In this document: piece by piece, positions 13,997 to 14,331 of the stretch | How positions within the stretch are numbered: position 1 is the first letter of the stretch | How the letters are laid out: each line of letters starts with the position of its first letter | NCBI GenBank assembly: GCA_035294465.1 | Contig: DATGKW010000253.1 | Coordinates: forward strand, 1 to 14,331 | Origin: Paraktedonobacter sp035294465 | GTDB taxonomy: Bacteria; Chloroflexota; Ktedonobacteria; Ktedonobacterales; Ktedonobacteraceae | Length of the DNA: 14,331 nt | Reading direction: 5' to 3' | Notes under the pieces: model-generated | Told to the model about the DNA's origin: nothing | What the model saw: the letters and a program-made list of their open reading frames with translations, nothing else | The model's database searches: none | Program-made: the position numbers and the translations under genes

Positions 13997-14308
13997 TTGA
14001 CCGATCAAATAGTAGTGTGCCGCGACTGCAACCAGAAATTCACCTTTACTAGCGGGGAACAGGAATTCTATGCCAGCCGTGGATTGACCAATACCCCCAG
14101 CCGTTGCCCGGAATGTCGAGCTGCGCACAAACAGCGTGGTGGGTTCCGCGAGCGGGAAGCACGCCCCATGTACACAGCGATCTGCGCCAACTGCGGCAAC
14201 GAAGCGATGGTCCCTTTTCAGCCGCGCGAGGATCGTCCGGTTTATTGCAGCGCATGCTACCAGCCCCAACGGAACCGTTCTGCTCATAGCAGTCGATCTC
14301 GCTGGTAA
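13997..14308 (+). CDS. Small double zinc-finger protein (zf-trcl ribbon plus CxxC-x17-CxxC finger)
   Basis: A 103-residue protein with two metal-binding modules. The first, residues 1-42, has C8-x2-C11 and C37-x2-C40 with the aromatic FTFTSGEQEFYASRG core of the zf-trcl type zinc ribbon. The second has C63-x2-C66, exactly 17 residues, then C84-x2-C87, with VPFQPREDRPVYC between, matching the CxxC-x17-CxxC finger family. The tail is basic and Ser/Arg rich (from about residue 91), which suits nucleic-acid contact, though no function is established. The start is TTG at 13997: GAGGAG lies 6 nt upstream, and the next in-frame ATG (residue 58) would remove the first module. Own promoter and long leader upstream. 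Such proteins occur widely in Chloroflexota and some other phyla (recollection). Confidence 0.85.
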   Translation: MTDQIVVCRDCNQKFTFTSGEQEFYASRGLTNTPSRCPECRAAHKQRGGFREREARPMYTAICANCGNEAMVPFQPREDRPVYCSACYQPQRNRSAHSSRSRW

Positions 14309-14331
14309 CTGCTATGACGCGGACCATTGTC

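Overview
The window is a stretch of ordinary bacterial chromosome, moderately GC-rich, densely coded and on both strands. Three things suggest a Ktedonobacteria-like member of the Chloroflexota: a small protein that joins a zf-trcl-type zinc ribbon to a CxxC-x17-CxxC finger, a large zinc-ribbon/low-complexity/single-TM/lectin-like protein, and ClpC- and MshA-like proteins with no actinobacterial or firmicute neighbours. This is an inference from protein architecture; no rRNA or other phylogenetic marker is present. No tRNA, rRNA, insertion sequence or CRISPR array was found.

Layout. 1-1410 (+): 3' part of a multi-pass GT39/ArnT-like membrane glycosyltransferase, its 5' end outside the window. 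1424-3913 (-): ClpC-type AAA+ unfoldase, convergent with it. 4050-4919 (-): ROK-family sugar kinase-like protein. 4920-5135: divergent control region with a good sigma-70 promoter on each side. 5136-5840 (+): S51/cyanophycinase-like peptidase. 5923-6642 (-): GPR1/FUN34/YaaH (SatP-like) acetate transporter. 6959-7945 (-): galE. 8074-9342 (-): GT4 glycosyltransferase preceded by a possible 19-codon leader ORF. 9532-10683 (+): M20 metallopeptidase. 10899-12275 (-): zinc-ribbon membrane protein. 12377-12613 (-): C-terminal remnant of a CoxL/xanthine dehydrogenase molybdenum subunit. 12786-13796 (+): membrane-anchored alpha/beta hydrolase. 13997-14308 (+): double zinc-finger small protein with a TTG start and a long, foldable leader.

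The genes do not form one pathway. The closest functional link is galE with the GT4 gene and the GT39-like gene (sugar nucleotide supply and glycan assembly). The ROK protein and the acetate transporter fit sugar and overflow metabolism; the two peptidases and ClpC fit protein and peptide turnover.

I see no clear new multi-gene system. The points most worth following are the ClpC that lacks a recognisable ClpP-docking tripeptide, the leader ORF abutting the GT4 start codon (TAAATG), the structured leader of the last gene, and the truncated coxL remnant.
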